Under the pieces are notes generated by a model. It was not told the DNA's origin. It ran no database searches and saw nothing but the letters and a program-made list of their open reading frames with translations. The translations under genes and the position numbers were made by a program. A stretch of DNA of 64,000 nt from positions 1,015,992 through 1,079,991 of the forward strand of contig NW_009799100.1 of assembly GCF_000213175.1 (NCBI RefSeq). Reading direction: 5' to 3'. Positions 11,851 through 20,759 of the stretch are shown piece by piece. The number at the start of each line of letters is the position of its first letter. Within the stretch, counting starts at the first letter, position 1. The DNA is from Neurospora tetrasperma FGSC 2508. Its lineage: Eukaryota; Ascomycota; Sordariomycetes; Sordariales; Sordariaceae.

Positions 11851-13136
11851 TCCAGAGACTAGCTAATATTTACGTCACATACGCTAGAGAGCAAACTATA
11901 TATAGAAGTCCCGATATCTAATCTAGAAATTTATACTATAGAGCGTCTAATATATATAGGTACTTAATTTATATAAAAATATTTACTAACGCTCTACAAT
12001 ATAAATACTAAATAAGGCTAGTACGTATCAATATATATATGGTTTTAAAGTAGTTACGCTCCACTTTCCCCTACTAAGACTGGGGTTCAAAATATAGATA
12101 AACCGGTACTATAGTCAACCGTCTTCTAAACCTACTTATTCAATCCTACACTATATTTATATAAATGCGGCAAACGAAAGTTAATACTATAAACCATTAC
12201 TATATTCACCTTTTATTATTAAATACCACGCTAGTTTATTTTATCTTTAAAACTATTTATTTATGTAGAAAGTACTAGAAACTATTCCTATATATACCCC
12301 GCGCGCTAATAATACTCCGCCGTTCAATCTTATAATACAATCTACTAATTAAATAATACGGCCGGTAGAATATTGAAGATAATTGAATATATAGTACTCC
12401 GTTATCTAAACTTTTAATACTATTTACGTCGGATATTATAGATTAGAATAGAGCAAATAACTACCCTACTATTTTTTATTGAAGGCAGTCGAACCGTTGT
12501 AATTACATTTATTAATATTAACCTTAATAAGAACTAGTCACTTACGCGCTATATTTTATCCCAATATTCGAAAGGACTAATTGATAAATAAGTAAATATA
12601 CAAATCCTAACCGGCCATTTCCCCTCTCAAACTTCCTCCTCTTCCAACCTTCCTTCTCTTTCTAAATTTACTCTCTTTTTAAACTCCCTCCTTCCAACCA
12701 ATAAATTAAAAACTCCTATTTTATTTATCCTTCAATTTAAATTTTACTTCCAATATCCTAAAATTTACAATCACTATTACCGAGTCCCTATTCCACTTTA
12801 CAAACTATTCCAAACTTCTATTACCGTAAATATTACCCTAATTTAAATATACGCCCGGACTATTTGGTTAATATTATTATTTAAATAGAGGGCTCTATAA
12901 AGAGGAAGGGAAAATCGCCTACCTCTATAGTTAATTAATAAATTAAAAGGACCGTCAACTTCGAGGGTTACTAAGATCGTAGTGATAATAACGATGGTTA
13001 ATATTATTAAAACGATTACGAAGACTATAATTAATAGTAGATTACTAGTAGTACGCCTAGTTCGCCTACTATAAGCCCTACAAAGCCGGCGCAAACGCTT
13101 ATATATACAATTAGCACCCATTAATAAATTATTAAA
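11851..13136. other. Unassigned AT-rich spacer with a pyrimidine-rich stretch
   Basis: RIP-like sequence without a coding signature. At 12,615-12,720 the plus strand is strongly pyrimidine-rich (CTTCCTCCTCTTCCAACC...), of the kind found in fungal 5' flanks. A 92-codon minus-strand frame at 13,121-12,843 would encode one hydrophobic segment. I consider it a chance product of AT-rich codons. Confidence 0.35.
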
Positions 13137-13777
13137 GAGTTAACTTGCCGACACGCACCAAAAACTTACAGGCACGCACTTTTGGGATCTGACAGCTGAC
13201 ACGTAAATTATTGCATTTCAACCGTATAAATCGTGATTTTCAATGTCTTAAGGTGGGTCAACTCAGTAAATCCCCAGTAAATGCCCAGTGTAAGCAAATC
13301 TAATAGCGCCAATCTGATAGCGCCAATTTAATAGCGCCAATTTGGTAATGCTTTTTATAGAATTAAGGGGTTCAAAACAGCTCTTATTACCTCTACAATA
13401 TACTCTACTCTAAATACTCACATCTAATAACTTAGGACTCACATTTGGTAGATTATTAGCGAATTTATAGACCTCGTTAAATAACTCAAGTATAGATTGG
13501 TACAGTATAATTACATATAGTGTAGTGTAGTATAAAGTGCTGGTGCAAAGTACTGGTGTAAATCGCTGTACTAATCGCTATGCAAATGGCTGTGTGAAAA
13601 AGAGTGAAAGAAATGACCAAGTTGGAGGGGATGTTGCGTGCATTTGAAAGACGAAATTTTGCGGGTAAAAACGGGATTTACAATGTCAGGTGTCATCAGC
13701 TGGATTGCCCCAGTTTTCTAGTGGGGGTGCGTGCCTATAAGTGTTTGGTGCGTGTCGGCAAGTTAACTCTTATTAAA
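13129..13777 (+). mobile_element. MITE-1, with 8-bp target duplication
   Basis: The element proper is 13,137-13,769 (633 bp). It is bounded by inverted repeats of about 45 bp: GAGTTAACTTGCCGACACGC at the left and its complement at the right, continuing through CACGCACCAAA..ACTTA.AGGCACGCAC. It is flanked by TTATTAAA on both sides (13,129-13,136 and 13,770-13,777). It has no coding capacity. Inside, AGCGCCAAT-type units repeat three times (about 13,300-13,350). A core at 13,592-13,703 (GTGTGAAAAAG...GTCATCAGCTGG) is shared with MITE-2, MITE-3 and the MULE end. Composition is normal, unlike the flanks. An 8-bp duplication fits hAT or some MULE elements. Confidence 0.9.
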
Positions 13778-14188
13778 ATATAGGCCTAAATAACATAATA
13801 CCCTATATTACAATTAATTTTATTATATTACTAATATTCTTAATAGGGCCTACGCAATATTACTTCGCCGGCTAGACTAAGTCCTCGAACTATAGTTAAA
13901 GAATTTTGTAAAGGGACTATTTATTTTAAATCTCTTATGACTAATTTAATTAATCCCTTGACTAAGGATTACTAAACGGTAACCAAACGACCTACGCATC
14001 CCCAACCCCTAATTATTATACCCAAAGTAGTATTATAAAATTATTATAATTAATATTAATAATACTAATATGAGTAACATTAATAATAATATTATGCTTA
14101 ATCGAAATACAATACAAAATTAATATATTAAAAAATAACCTAACCCCTATAATATTAATAACCGCTTACTAATAACAATCGTAGTTAG
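13778..14188. other. Unassigned RIP-like stretch before the low-complexity region
   Basis: AT-rich sequence with ATTAATAATA-type words at 14,040-14,110 and no frame that I can assign. It may be the 5' part of the decayed gene that follows. Confidence 0.3.
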
Positions 14189-14530
14189 CAACTATCCCCC
14201 TTTAATTACGGCCAATACTAATATAAACCGTCCCCCCTTAATTATAATTAATTCTAACTATCCCTCCTTAATTGTAATTAATAACCGCCTACCCCTTTTA
14301 ATTACGGCCAATACCAACCCTCCTCTCTTAAATATAGTTAATACGAATTACCTATACCCTTCGATTATAGTTAATAACCTTCCTCTATTAAATATAATTA
14401 ATAATCCTCCTCTATTAGATATAACTAGTACTAACCATCCCCCTTTAATCGTAGTTAATAACCGCCCCCTCCTCCTAATTACCAACCACCCCCTCCTCTT
14501 AGTGGTAGTTGTAGTTGTAGTTGCAATTAT
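14189..14530 (+). repeat. 30-bp-class repeat coding a Pro/Tyr/Asn/Ser decapeptide
   Basis: About ten diverged units such as PSPFNYGQY, PTPFNYGQYQ and PSSIKYN read in one plus-strand frame. They run on into a Pro-rich block (PPPPPNYQPPPPLSG) and a Cys/Ser/Asn block (SCSCSCNYSCNYNCSQ). At DNA level the unit is CCCCTTTAATTATAGTTAATAA. The frame differs from that of the coding region at 14,718, so an intron or an indel may lie between. No known domain is recognised. Confidence 0.6.
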
Positions 14531-15279
14531 AGTTGTAATTATAATTGTAGTCAATAACTACCCCCACCCTCCCCCTCCTAACTATTAACCACCACCTTTA
14601 TTTAGCTATAGTAATAGCCAATTACAAAATAAGGGTCAATGATATAATAATTAGAGTACGTAATATATTCCCTTTAATGAAGAAATTGATAAAGAAACTT
14701 AGCAACGATAAGGACGATGCAAATTGAATAAATTGAAAGCTCAATTACAAGATATTAAGGAACGAGCTCAAAATCCAGATCTAAGTTTCGAAGAACGTAA
14801 TCGGCTATATAATAAAGCCGATCGATTTAATGATAAAATAGAATACCGAAAGAATCTAATCGAACGAACGGTACATAAATTTAAGTGATAGGAGGCTAAG
14901 GATACGGCCAAGGCTATAGTTATAGTTAAGTTTGGAGATTCCGAATTTAATAACGAGCTTTCAACCCTAAGGTGGTCTAAGAAAGTAGCGGAAAACTTAG
15001 CAAAGAGAATTACAATATTGCAAAAATCGAAAAGGATTACAATTTCACCTTCCTTCTTCGAAAGATTCGACAATACTAAGCCGGGTAGTATAGTACTACC
15101 TCCTATCCCCAGTATATCCAACCATACGCCTCCTTCTATCCCTAGCAAATCTATTTTTAGTTATACGCTACCTTCAATCGCTGTAATCCAAAATACTAGT
15201 ATACATTCAGTATTAGGCATTAAAGGCATTTTTTAAACCGCCCAATTCGATAATAATAAAGAAGACCTTAGCGATATTA

Positions 15280-15590
15280 GAGCCCCCAATCGTTCTACTA
15301 CTCCCAATAGTAGTTCTAGTGCTCCTAATTGTTTTATTATTCCTAATAGTTCTACTACTCTTAGTAGTTCTAGCACTCCTAATAGTTCTATTATTCCTAG
15401 TAGTTCTAACGCTCCTAATCGTTCTACTATTCCCAATTGTTCTACTACTCCTAATTATTCTATTATTCCTAATAGTTCTAGCGCTCCTAATCGCCAATCC
15501 GGTGCTCCTAGTGGTTTTAGCGCTCCCAATCGTTCTACTACTCTTAATCGTTAATCTAGTACTCCTAGTAGCTCTAGCGCTTCTAGTATA
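15280..15590 (+). repeat. 15/18-bp minisatellite coding an Asn-Pro-Ser repeat
   Basis: Units of the form CCTAATAGTTCTACT and CCTAGTAGTTCTAGCGCT repeat about twenty times. In the frame of the surrounding coding region they give APNRSTTPNSS / IIPNSSTTL / SAPNRQSGAP, a Ser/Pro/Asn-rich low-complexity linker. Hydrophobic frames on either strand here are shadows of this repeat. Confidence 0.8.
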
Positions 15591-15723
15591 ATATGTAGAT
15601 TCCCTAAAGCTACTTGAGAGGAAACTGGTCGTCCCAATCTCGAAGATCCCAAAAATAATACCACTTACCTTAGTAATTTAAACGAGGAAGACTTTAACGA
15701 ATATAATAGACCTCCTGAGACCC

Positions 15724-16289
15724 CTAATAATGGGTAAACCTCCGCACACCCACCCAAAACCTACATACACCCAAAAAGGAGGGATGTCAGCTGTCATGTA
15801 AAATACGTCGTTTTAGCCGTAAAAACCGTAATTTGTAATGTCTTGCAATATTCTGACCTAGTAAATCCAATATAGCAAATCTCATACAGAAAATCTGACA
15901 GCGCCAATCTGGTGATACTTTTATAGTATTGAGGGAGCTGTACTCTACTCTACCTAAATACTAACATCTGACAGCTCAGACAGCTCATTAGAGGAGGCTA
16001 TTAATAATATCTCAACAACCTCCTTCTCCCTCGCCATCTGGTCTCTCGCCCTCGCCTCCTAATATCTAACCAGCTCGTCATCTTAAATGCGTACAACTAG
16101 CCGTAAGAAAAAGAGCGAAAGAAATGACCAAGTTAGAGTCGATGTTGCGTGCATTTGAAAGACGAAAATTTGCGGGTAAAAACGGGATTTACAATGTCAG
16201 GTGTCATCAGCTGCACGGTCCCACATTTCCCTAGTTTTTGGGTGTATGTAGGTTTTTGGGTGGGTGTGCGGAGGTTTACCCCTAATAAT
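15724..16289 (+). mobile_element. MITE-2, same family as MITE-1, with 8-bp target duplication
   Basis: The element is 15,732-16,281 (550 bp), flanked by CTAATAAT at 15,724-15,731 and 16,282-16,289. Inverted ends read GGGTAAACCTCCGCACACCC. The core 16,101-16,213 (GAAAGAAATGACCAAGTTAG... GGTGTCATCAGCTG) matches MITE-1. Inside, GATGTCAGCTGTCATGTAAA near the left end partly mirrors the GTCAGGTGTCATCAGCTG near the right end. Composition is normal, and the insertion splits the decayed coding region without a frame change. Confidence 0.9.
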
Positions 16290-17589
16290 AACTATAGCGG
16301 TATAAGTAATTAAGGTTTTTCAATTCGGCGAAGGTAGAATAGTATTAACCGACTAGAAAATACCTACCCCGAATATTTCCAAAAACTTACCCGTACTAGT
16401 CTATAAGCTATTCGAGAGACTAGCAATATACTACTTCGCCTATAATATAATCCTATCGCTAATAATTACCAATATATTGCAAATTCTAGAATTTCTAAGA
16501 CCCTATTACTAAAAAATATCCCAAGAGGTATTACCGTACCGAAGGATAATGTAACCGTAATTAACAAAATTAATAAAGAAGTCCGATAGATATTATTTCT
16601 ATTTTATTACAATTAATTTTCTAGAATTATTATTAAGCGGATATACAACTACTAAATTAATACTAAAAAGACTAGGTTCAAAATCCTTTGCAAATATATT
16701 TTAAACACCCATCGAATATTGAAGTTACATTATTTAATTATTATTATATAATAACTTTTCCTAAATATCATTACGGATAACCCTTATATCCTTAACTACG
16801 ATTTGGATACTCCAAATCCAAATCTAGAGTATAAGCGAGCTTTTAAGATATTAATTTCGAATTGGATTAATAAACGTATATTCAATTAGATATGTACCTA
16901 TATCGCTAAGTACAATAATTACAAAGAAATATTTAATAATAAGCAATCGCTTGCTTAGTTCTATCTAGAAACGGAACTTTAGGATATAGGTCCTATTTAA
17001 CTTCGGGTTATTAAATCCGAGCGGGCTATAAATGTAAACTATTAACTAAGTAAACTATAGGTTACAAATAAGAATCTCCGTCGGGAAATGCAGTATACAT
17101 ACGAATTTTTACCCTTTATACTTCGATGTAAGGATATTAAACGCAACTAGTTTATTAACGTGCTATTGGAACAAATTACCCCAATTATTAATCCGTCCAG
17201 AGCCCTGGACCTAGATTATTTTAACGATACCCTAGTAGATATCGACGAAATGCTTCCTCCACTAAGGACCGACAACTACCCGATAGCCAATTGATAGCGA
17301 TTTATACCGGTAGAGGAATAATGTAATATTTTTAGTCCAAACTATCCTAATAATAATACAAATAGTAATAGTAGTAGCCGTAGTTACTATAAGGATAGGA
17401 CTAGTTGTGGTCACTAAGGTGGCTACGTTGACTATCGATATAACTAGTGGTAGGGATATAATTCCTAGGGTGGCTATAATCATAATTATAATAACGATAA
17501 TTACTATAATAAGCGTAGTCAATATTATAGCGGCTATTCTTCTTAATAAGGCTACTAGGGTAGTAGTATGGGCAGGGGTAGTCCTCCCC

Positions 17590-17720
17590 AGTATAGTCTC
17601 TAGTATTATAGTGCTCCTGAGTATTATAGTTCCCAGTATTATAGTTCCTAGCATTATAGTCCCCAGTATTATAGTCCGTAGCACTATAGTCTATAATATA
17701 GTCCCCAATATTATAGGGCT
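17590..17720 (+). repeat. 15-bp minisatellite coding QYYSS/PQYYS repeats
   Basis: Units of CAGTATTATAGTTCC (variants CCCAGTATTATAGT, TAGCACTATAGT) repeat about eight times. They give (S/P)QYYS pentapeptides at the C-terminal end of the large decayed frame. Tyr/Ser/Gln-rich repeats of this sort are typical of prion-like or RNA-binding low-complexity tails. Confidence 0.75.
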
Positions 17721-17940
17721 CAGTATAGCGGCCACTAGGGTGGTTATCAATAAGACTATTAAATAGGTATAGGCAGAGGTAATTACAGTTAAAATAACCG
17801 TATAAACTATAAATATACTCTAATTCGACTATTTAAGTAAGAACGTTAATGCTAAATCGGTAGCCGCCGCTATAATCCTAGCGGGGCACTTCCCAATCCC
17901 CGAAATAGACGTAGATAGCCGCCGCCGTTGCCGCTGCCGC

Positions 17941-18178
17941 CGTTTACTAGAGGTAATAGTCGAAGTAGCTAATAATTTTTAATGATTATTAGTATTACAC
18001 AGCCTATTCCTAAGCGCACCCGTATACCTATTATTTTAAGTACTAAAAGTATATATATTTTATCGATAATTAATAAATTAAAAATACTAAACGTCGGTAC
18101 AAAATCCTTATATCTTTAAATTATATTTAAATACTTTAATACTACATTATTAATCATATTAGACTATTCATATAATTA
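17941..18178. other. Short spacer, RIP-like, unassigned
   Basis: A plus-strand frame continues in part (PIPKRTRIPIILSTKSIYIL) after the low-complexity region, but no domain can be named. Confidence 0.3.
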
Positions 18179-18388
18179 TTACCAATTAATAATGATATTA
18201 TATTTAATAATACAACATTTAACGACACTCTTAGGCATGCCATCATCGTATTCAGGAACATAGTATTCAACGATACTCTCAGGCATACCTTCATTATTAT
18301 ATTCAGCAATACAGCGATCAATGGCATCTTCAGACATATATGCAATATTGGTGTATTTAGCGGCAGCTATACTAATAGTAGATTCCAT
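18179..18388 (-). CDS. Small hypothetical ORF of 69 codons with three internal repeats
   Basis: An intact minus-strand ORF starts with ATG at 18,388 (MESTISIAAAKYTNIAYMSE). After the first 17 residues it consists of three imperfect 16-17-residue units: MSEDAIDRCIAEYNNEG, MPESIVEYYVPEYDDG and MPKSVVKCCIIKYN. The DNA duplication is visible as AACGACACTCTTAGGCATGC / AACGATACTCTCAGGCATAC. The stretch is less RIP-mutated than its neighbours and is acidic with several Cys and Tyr. No signal peptide or membrane segment is evident. The opposite strand also shows the repeat (FNDTLRHA...), so coding on that strand as a remnant of the upstream element is an alternative. Function unknown. Confidence 0.3.
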   Translation of the reverse strand: MESTISIAAAKYTNIAYMSEDAIDRCIAEYNNEGMPESIVEYYVPEYDDGMPKSVVKCCIIKYNIIINW

Positions 18389-18460
18389 AATTATATAGAT
18401 AGGTAGACTGTTATTTATATTGTATTTTAATATACTGTTTACTTTGATGTGGTGGCATTA

Positions 18461-18507
18461 ATGATAGTAATAGTGATAGTAATAGTAATAGTAATAGTAA
18501 TAGTAAT
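18461..18507 (+). repeat. (ATAGTA)n microsatellite
   Basis: About eight units of the hexamer ATAGTA, with two GTG variants near the start. Confidence 0.9.
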
Positions 18508-18835
18508 TGACCGCGCTAGGGCGGTCTTTAATTGGCAAGACCCTCCTATCGCAATTGCCTTTGATATTTGCGACCGTAAGATCCACCCGTATATGCCGCT
18601 GACTTTAATTGATTGAAACGGGTAAGAGCCTACGATCATGACTTCCTTTCTGGGCCATTTTACGACTTGGCATGTCGTGGCGCCCTACGGTAAATTGTTC
18701 TCCGACAGTAAATTGCGAGCCAACGGTAAAATGATCTTTACAGTCCTGTAACGGTAATGTAATGGTAAAAATCGATTTACAGCTCTGCGACGGTAATGTG
18801 ATCGTAAATAGGCTTCTATATACCCCTAGCTATGT
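18508..18835. other. Non-RIP island with repeated ACGGTAA words
   Basis: Near-normal composition. The words ACGGTAA, ACAGTAAA, ACGGTAAA, ACGGTAATG, ATGGTAAA and ACGGTAATG occur between 18,689 and 18,810 at 17-30 bp spacing, and GGTCTTTAATTGG and TTGATTGAAAC lie upstream. Clustered short direct repeats of this kind often mark the subterminal region of a DNA transposon. No open frame is convincing. Confidence 0.5.
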
Positions 18836-18849
18836 AGATTCATTTAGTA

Positions 18850-20754
18850 ATATAGTATATTGCCCGTGATTAAAGTAGTACTTTATATAATAACTAGCCT
18901 ATTTTAATTAGTATAGTATAAGTTCAAGCTGGATCTATTTAATAATAGCCTCCTATTTACCTTCAAATTAATAATAAAAGAGAGACTATACCTTTTTAAA
19001 GTCCGATTCAAACGAGGAGTAGATTATGTGCTGCTATAAATAAAAAAGGCTAGTTCTAGTATTAGTAACCCTCTTAGGGACCGGACCTAGCCCAACCTAC
19101 GTTTTAATAGTAGTCTTAACCTTACTATATATACGGCGTAACCGCTCAATATCATCTTCGTTAAGCGGACTGCGTACCTCTCTTTATTATTAACTAAAAG
19201 AGTTAGAGTTACTATTGTAGGAGTCCTCCTTACTAAATTAATCTTTATTATTATTTATATTGTTATTTATAAATATACTATCTCTAGGTACTATAATTTA
19301 ATTATTTTTAAAGTATTTAATGATGTTGTAATTAATATACTATATACAATGCTAGCGCTAAACGTTAGATAAAAGTCAGTCGATAGTAGAAATAAATTAG
19401 GTATTACCGTTAATAATAAGTATAGTAGGGTAAGGTATTTTAAACTCCCTAATAGCCTTATTGAATACTTTAATTAGCTATATAAACCCCTCCTCCCTCT
19501 CGTTATTAATAATTCCTTAGAATACTAGTATAAATAATCTCTCTAAAATAATAATTACCCCTTGTATAAGAGGTGTATAATATTGGTTAGTCTTATATAT
19601 AGTGTTGATAAAAAGGGTGTATAAGAACCGTTCCTAAATAGACTGTTGGGAATTAGTAATCCAAAAGGTATACCGTAGTATAGTGCCCTATTTTCCTTGT
19701 TTCTATAACGGTTAAAGTCCTTAGTTTTAAATACTATCGCCCTATCGAGGTCTAGTTTTTTGATAAAGCCTTATATATTAGTGTAACTATCTCGGTCTAC
19801 TTATTGAAGGGATCACTACTAGTTATCCAAATCTTTAAAAGTTAGATATAGATTAGGATACCGTTATTTAATAATAGTATAGATAGATTGAATAGTTAAA
19901 TCGCGTTGTAGGAGAAGACTTTTAATATATACTATTTAATTTATAGTAATAGTCTGCAATCGAAAGATGAAGTTGCTATATAATTGCTTTAATAGACTAT
20001 GACCTTGATAAGTAAGGTTCTACGGCCGTACGGTCTATTTACGACCGTCCCTTGCGAATATTTATAAAGTAATTCGAAATAGGTAGTCTGGTGCGATTTT
20101 TTGTAATGTAGTATGTTGTATCTTGTGTGGTTATCAGGGGTAGTTTCTATATTGGGCGTAGTTATACTAGTATATAACCTTCCTATACTCGCCTTTATTG
20201 GATCCTTTTTCGTACGTATACGACCGTTGAATTATAATACTAAATTGGTAGCGGCGGTATAGTTTAATAAGTTGTGCGAAGATATTGAAAAAGTCGGGGT
20301 CGGGTAGTAACTTAAAGAAGGGATCGTCGATTAGTAAAGCCTACTCTTATTCGTTAGGTAGAATTAATGAGGAGGAGGCGTAATGGTAGCGGTGTAGTTC
20401 TTAGTCGTATGAAGGCATCTAAATTGAATATTAGCGTTTGAAAGCGCTTAAAATTAATCATTTTGAGTAAGATTATATATATTAAGTATATTGAATATGA
20501 ATGGGTGTATGTGTATAGTGCAGATGGGTGTAGTGTGATGGGTATAGTATAGGTATAGTATAGGTGCGATTGGCCGTGTGAAAAAAGGGGAAAAGAAATG
20601 ACTAAGGTAGAGTGATGTTGCGTGCATTGAAAAGACGAAATTTTGCGGGTAAAAACGGGATTTACAATGTCAGGTGTCATCAGCTGGACCGCCCCATTTT
20701 TCTGGGTGGGGGAGGGTGCGGGTAGGAACCGTTGGGGTGCGGGTAGGCTTTCCC
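18850..20754 (-). mobile_element. Mutator-like element (MULE), MITE-3 core at its 5' end
   Basis: A minus-strand MULE transposase fossil (below) is preceded, at 20,576-20,754, by the same core and terminal layout as the MITEs: GTGTGAAAAAAGGGGAAAAG ... GGTGTCATCAGCTGG, then GTGCGGGTAGG repeats and a terminal CTTTCCC. The core matches MITE-1 and MITE-2 at nearly every position. The right terminus is therefore about 20,754. I found no matching inverted end on the left, so the element is probably truncated near 18.85 kb. Confidence 0.55.
19050..20450 (-). pseudogene. MULE transposase, degraded
   Basis: Read from about 20,450 downward. An N-terminal FAR1-type DNA-binding region (PFFKLLPDPDFFNIFAQLIK, then IIIQRSYTYEKGSNKGEYR, about 20,330-20,180) is followed by IYTIIKQRYPNLYLTFKDL (about 19,890-19,830), the usual spacer before the catalytic core. 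The DDE region is readable in another frame: NTIYKTNQYYTPLIQGV at about 19,610-19,565 matches the family signature DCTYKTNRYxMPLL. VPYPTILIINGNT at about 19,440-19,400 matches the second-Asp segment, and QHCI-YINYNII at 19,360-19,320 matches the CIWHINKN motif. There is at least one frame change plus multiple TAA/TAG stops and an altered first Asp. MULE transposases cut and paste DNA flanked by 8-11-bp duplications. Confidence 0.75.
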
Positions 20755-20759
20755 ATTAC

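Larger units (their letters stand above)
14718..17940 (+). pseudogene. Large decayed coding region of unknown function with low-complexity repeats
   Basis: One plus-strand frame can be followed for about 2.6 kb of coding DNA, interrupted by MITE-2 at 15,732-16,281. The frame of the left flank is the frame seen on the right. The first part (14,718-15,235) reads like a helical, charged domain (KLNKLKAQLQDIKERAQNPD), followed by a Pro/Ser linker. Next comes an Asn/Pro/Ser repeat (15,280-15,590). The middle (16,340-17,230) is globular in character, with LLKNIPRGITVPKDNVTVIN and LLEQITPIINPSRALDLDYF. The last part (17,340-17,760) is Gly/Tyr/Asn-rich and ends in SPQYYS-type repeats. About two dozen in-frame stops are present. 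I do not recognise the family; a gag-like protein of an unknown retroelement or a lost host gene are both possible. Confidence 0.5.

Noticed and set aside
12843-13121. 92-codon minus-strand frame with one strongly hydrophobic segment
   Set aside because: Ile/Leu/Val-rich frames arise by chance in AT-rich RIP-mutated DNA. No upstream signals, no homologue recognised, and it ends at the MITE-1 target site.
15213-15591. Several frames of hydrophobic or Arg/Thr repeats on both strands
   Set aside because: All are shadows of the minisatellite; the Asn-Pro-Ser phase is the one continuous with the flanking coding region.
17262-17766. Frames of 119 and 140 codons rich in Ile/Val/Thr
   Set aside because: Shadow phases of the QYYS repeat and Gly/Tyr-rich tail.
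20354-20680. 108-codon minus-strand frame
   Set aside because: Most of it is the MITE-like core and the 5' untranslated part of the MULE, although its C-terminal end runs next to the start of the transposase.
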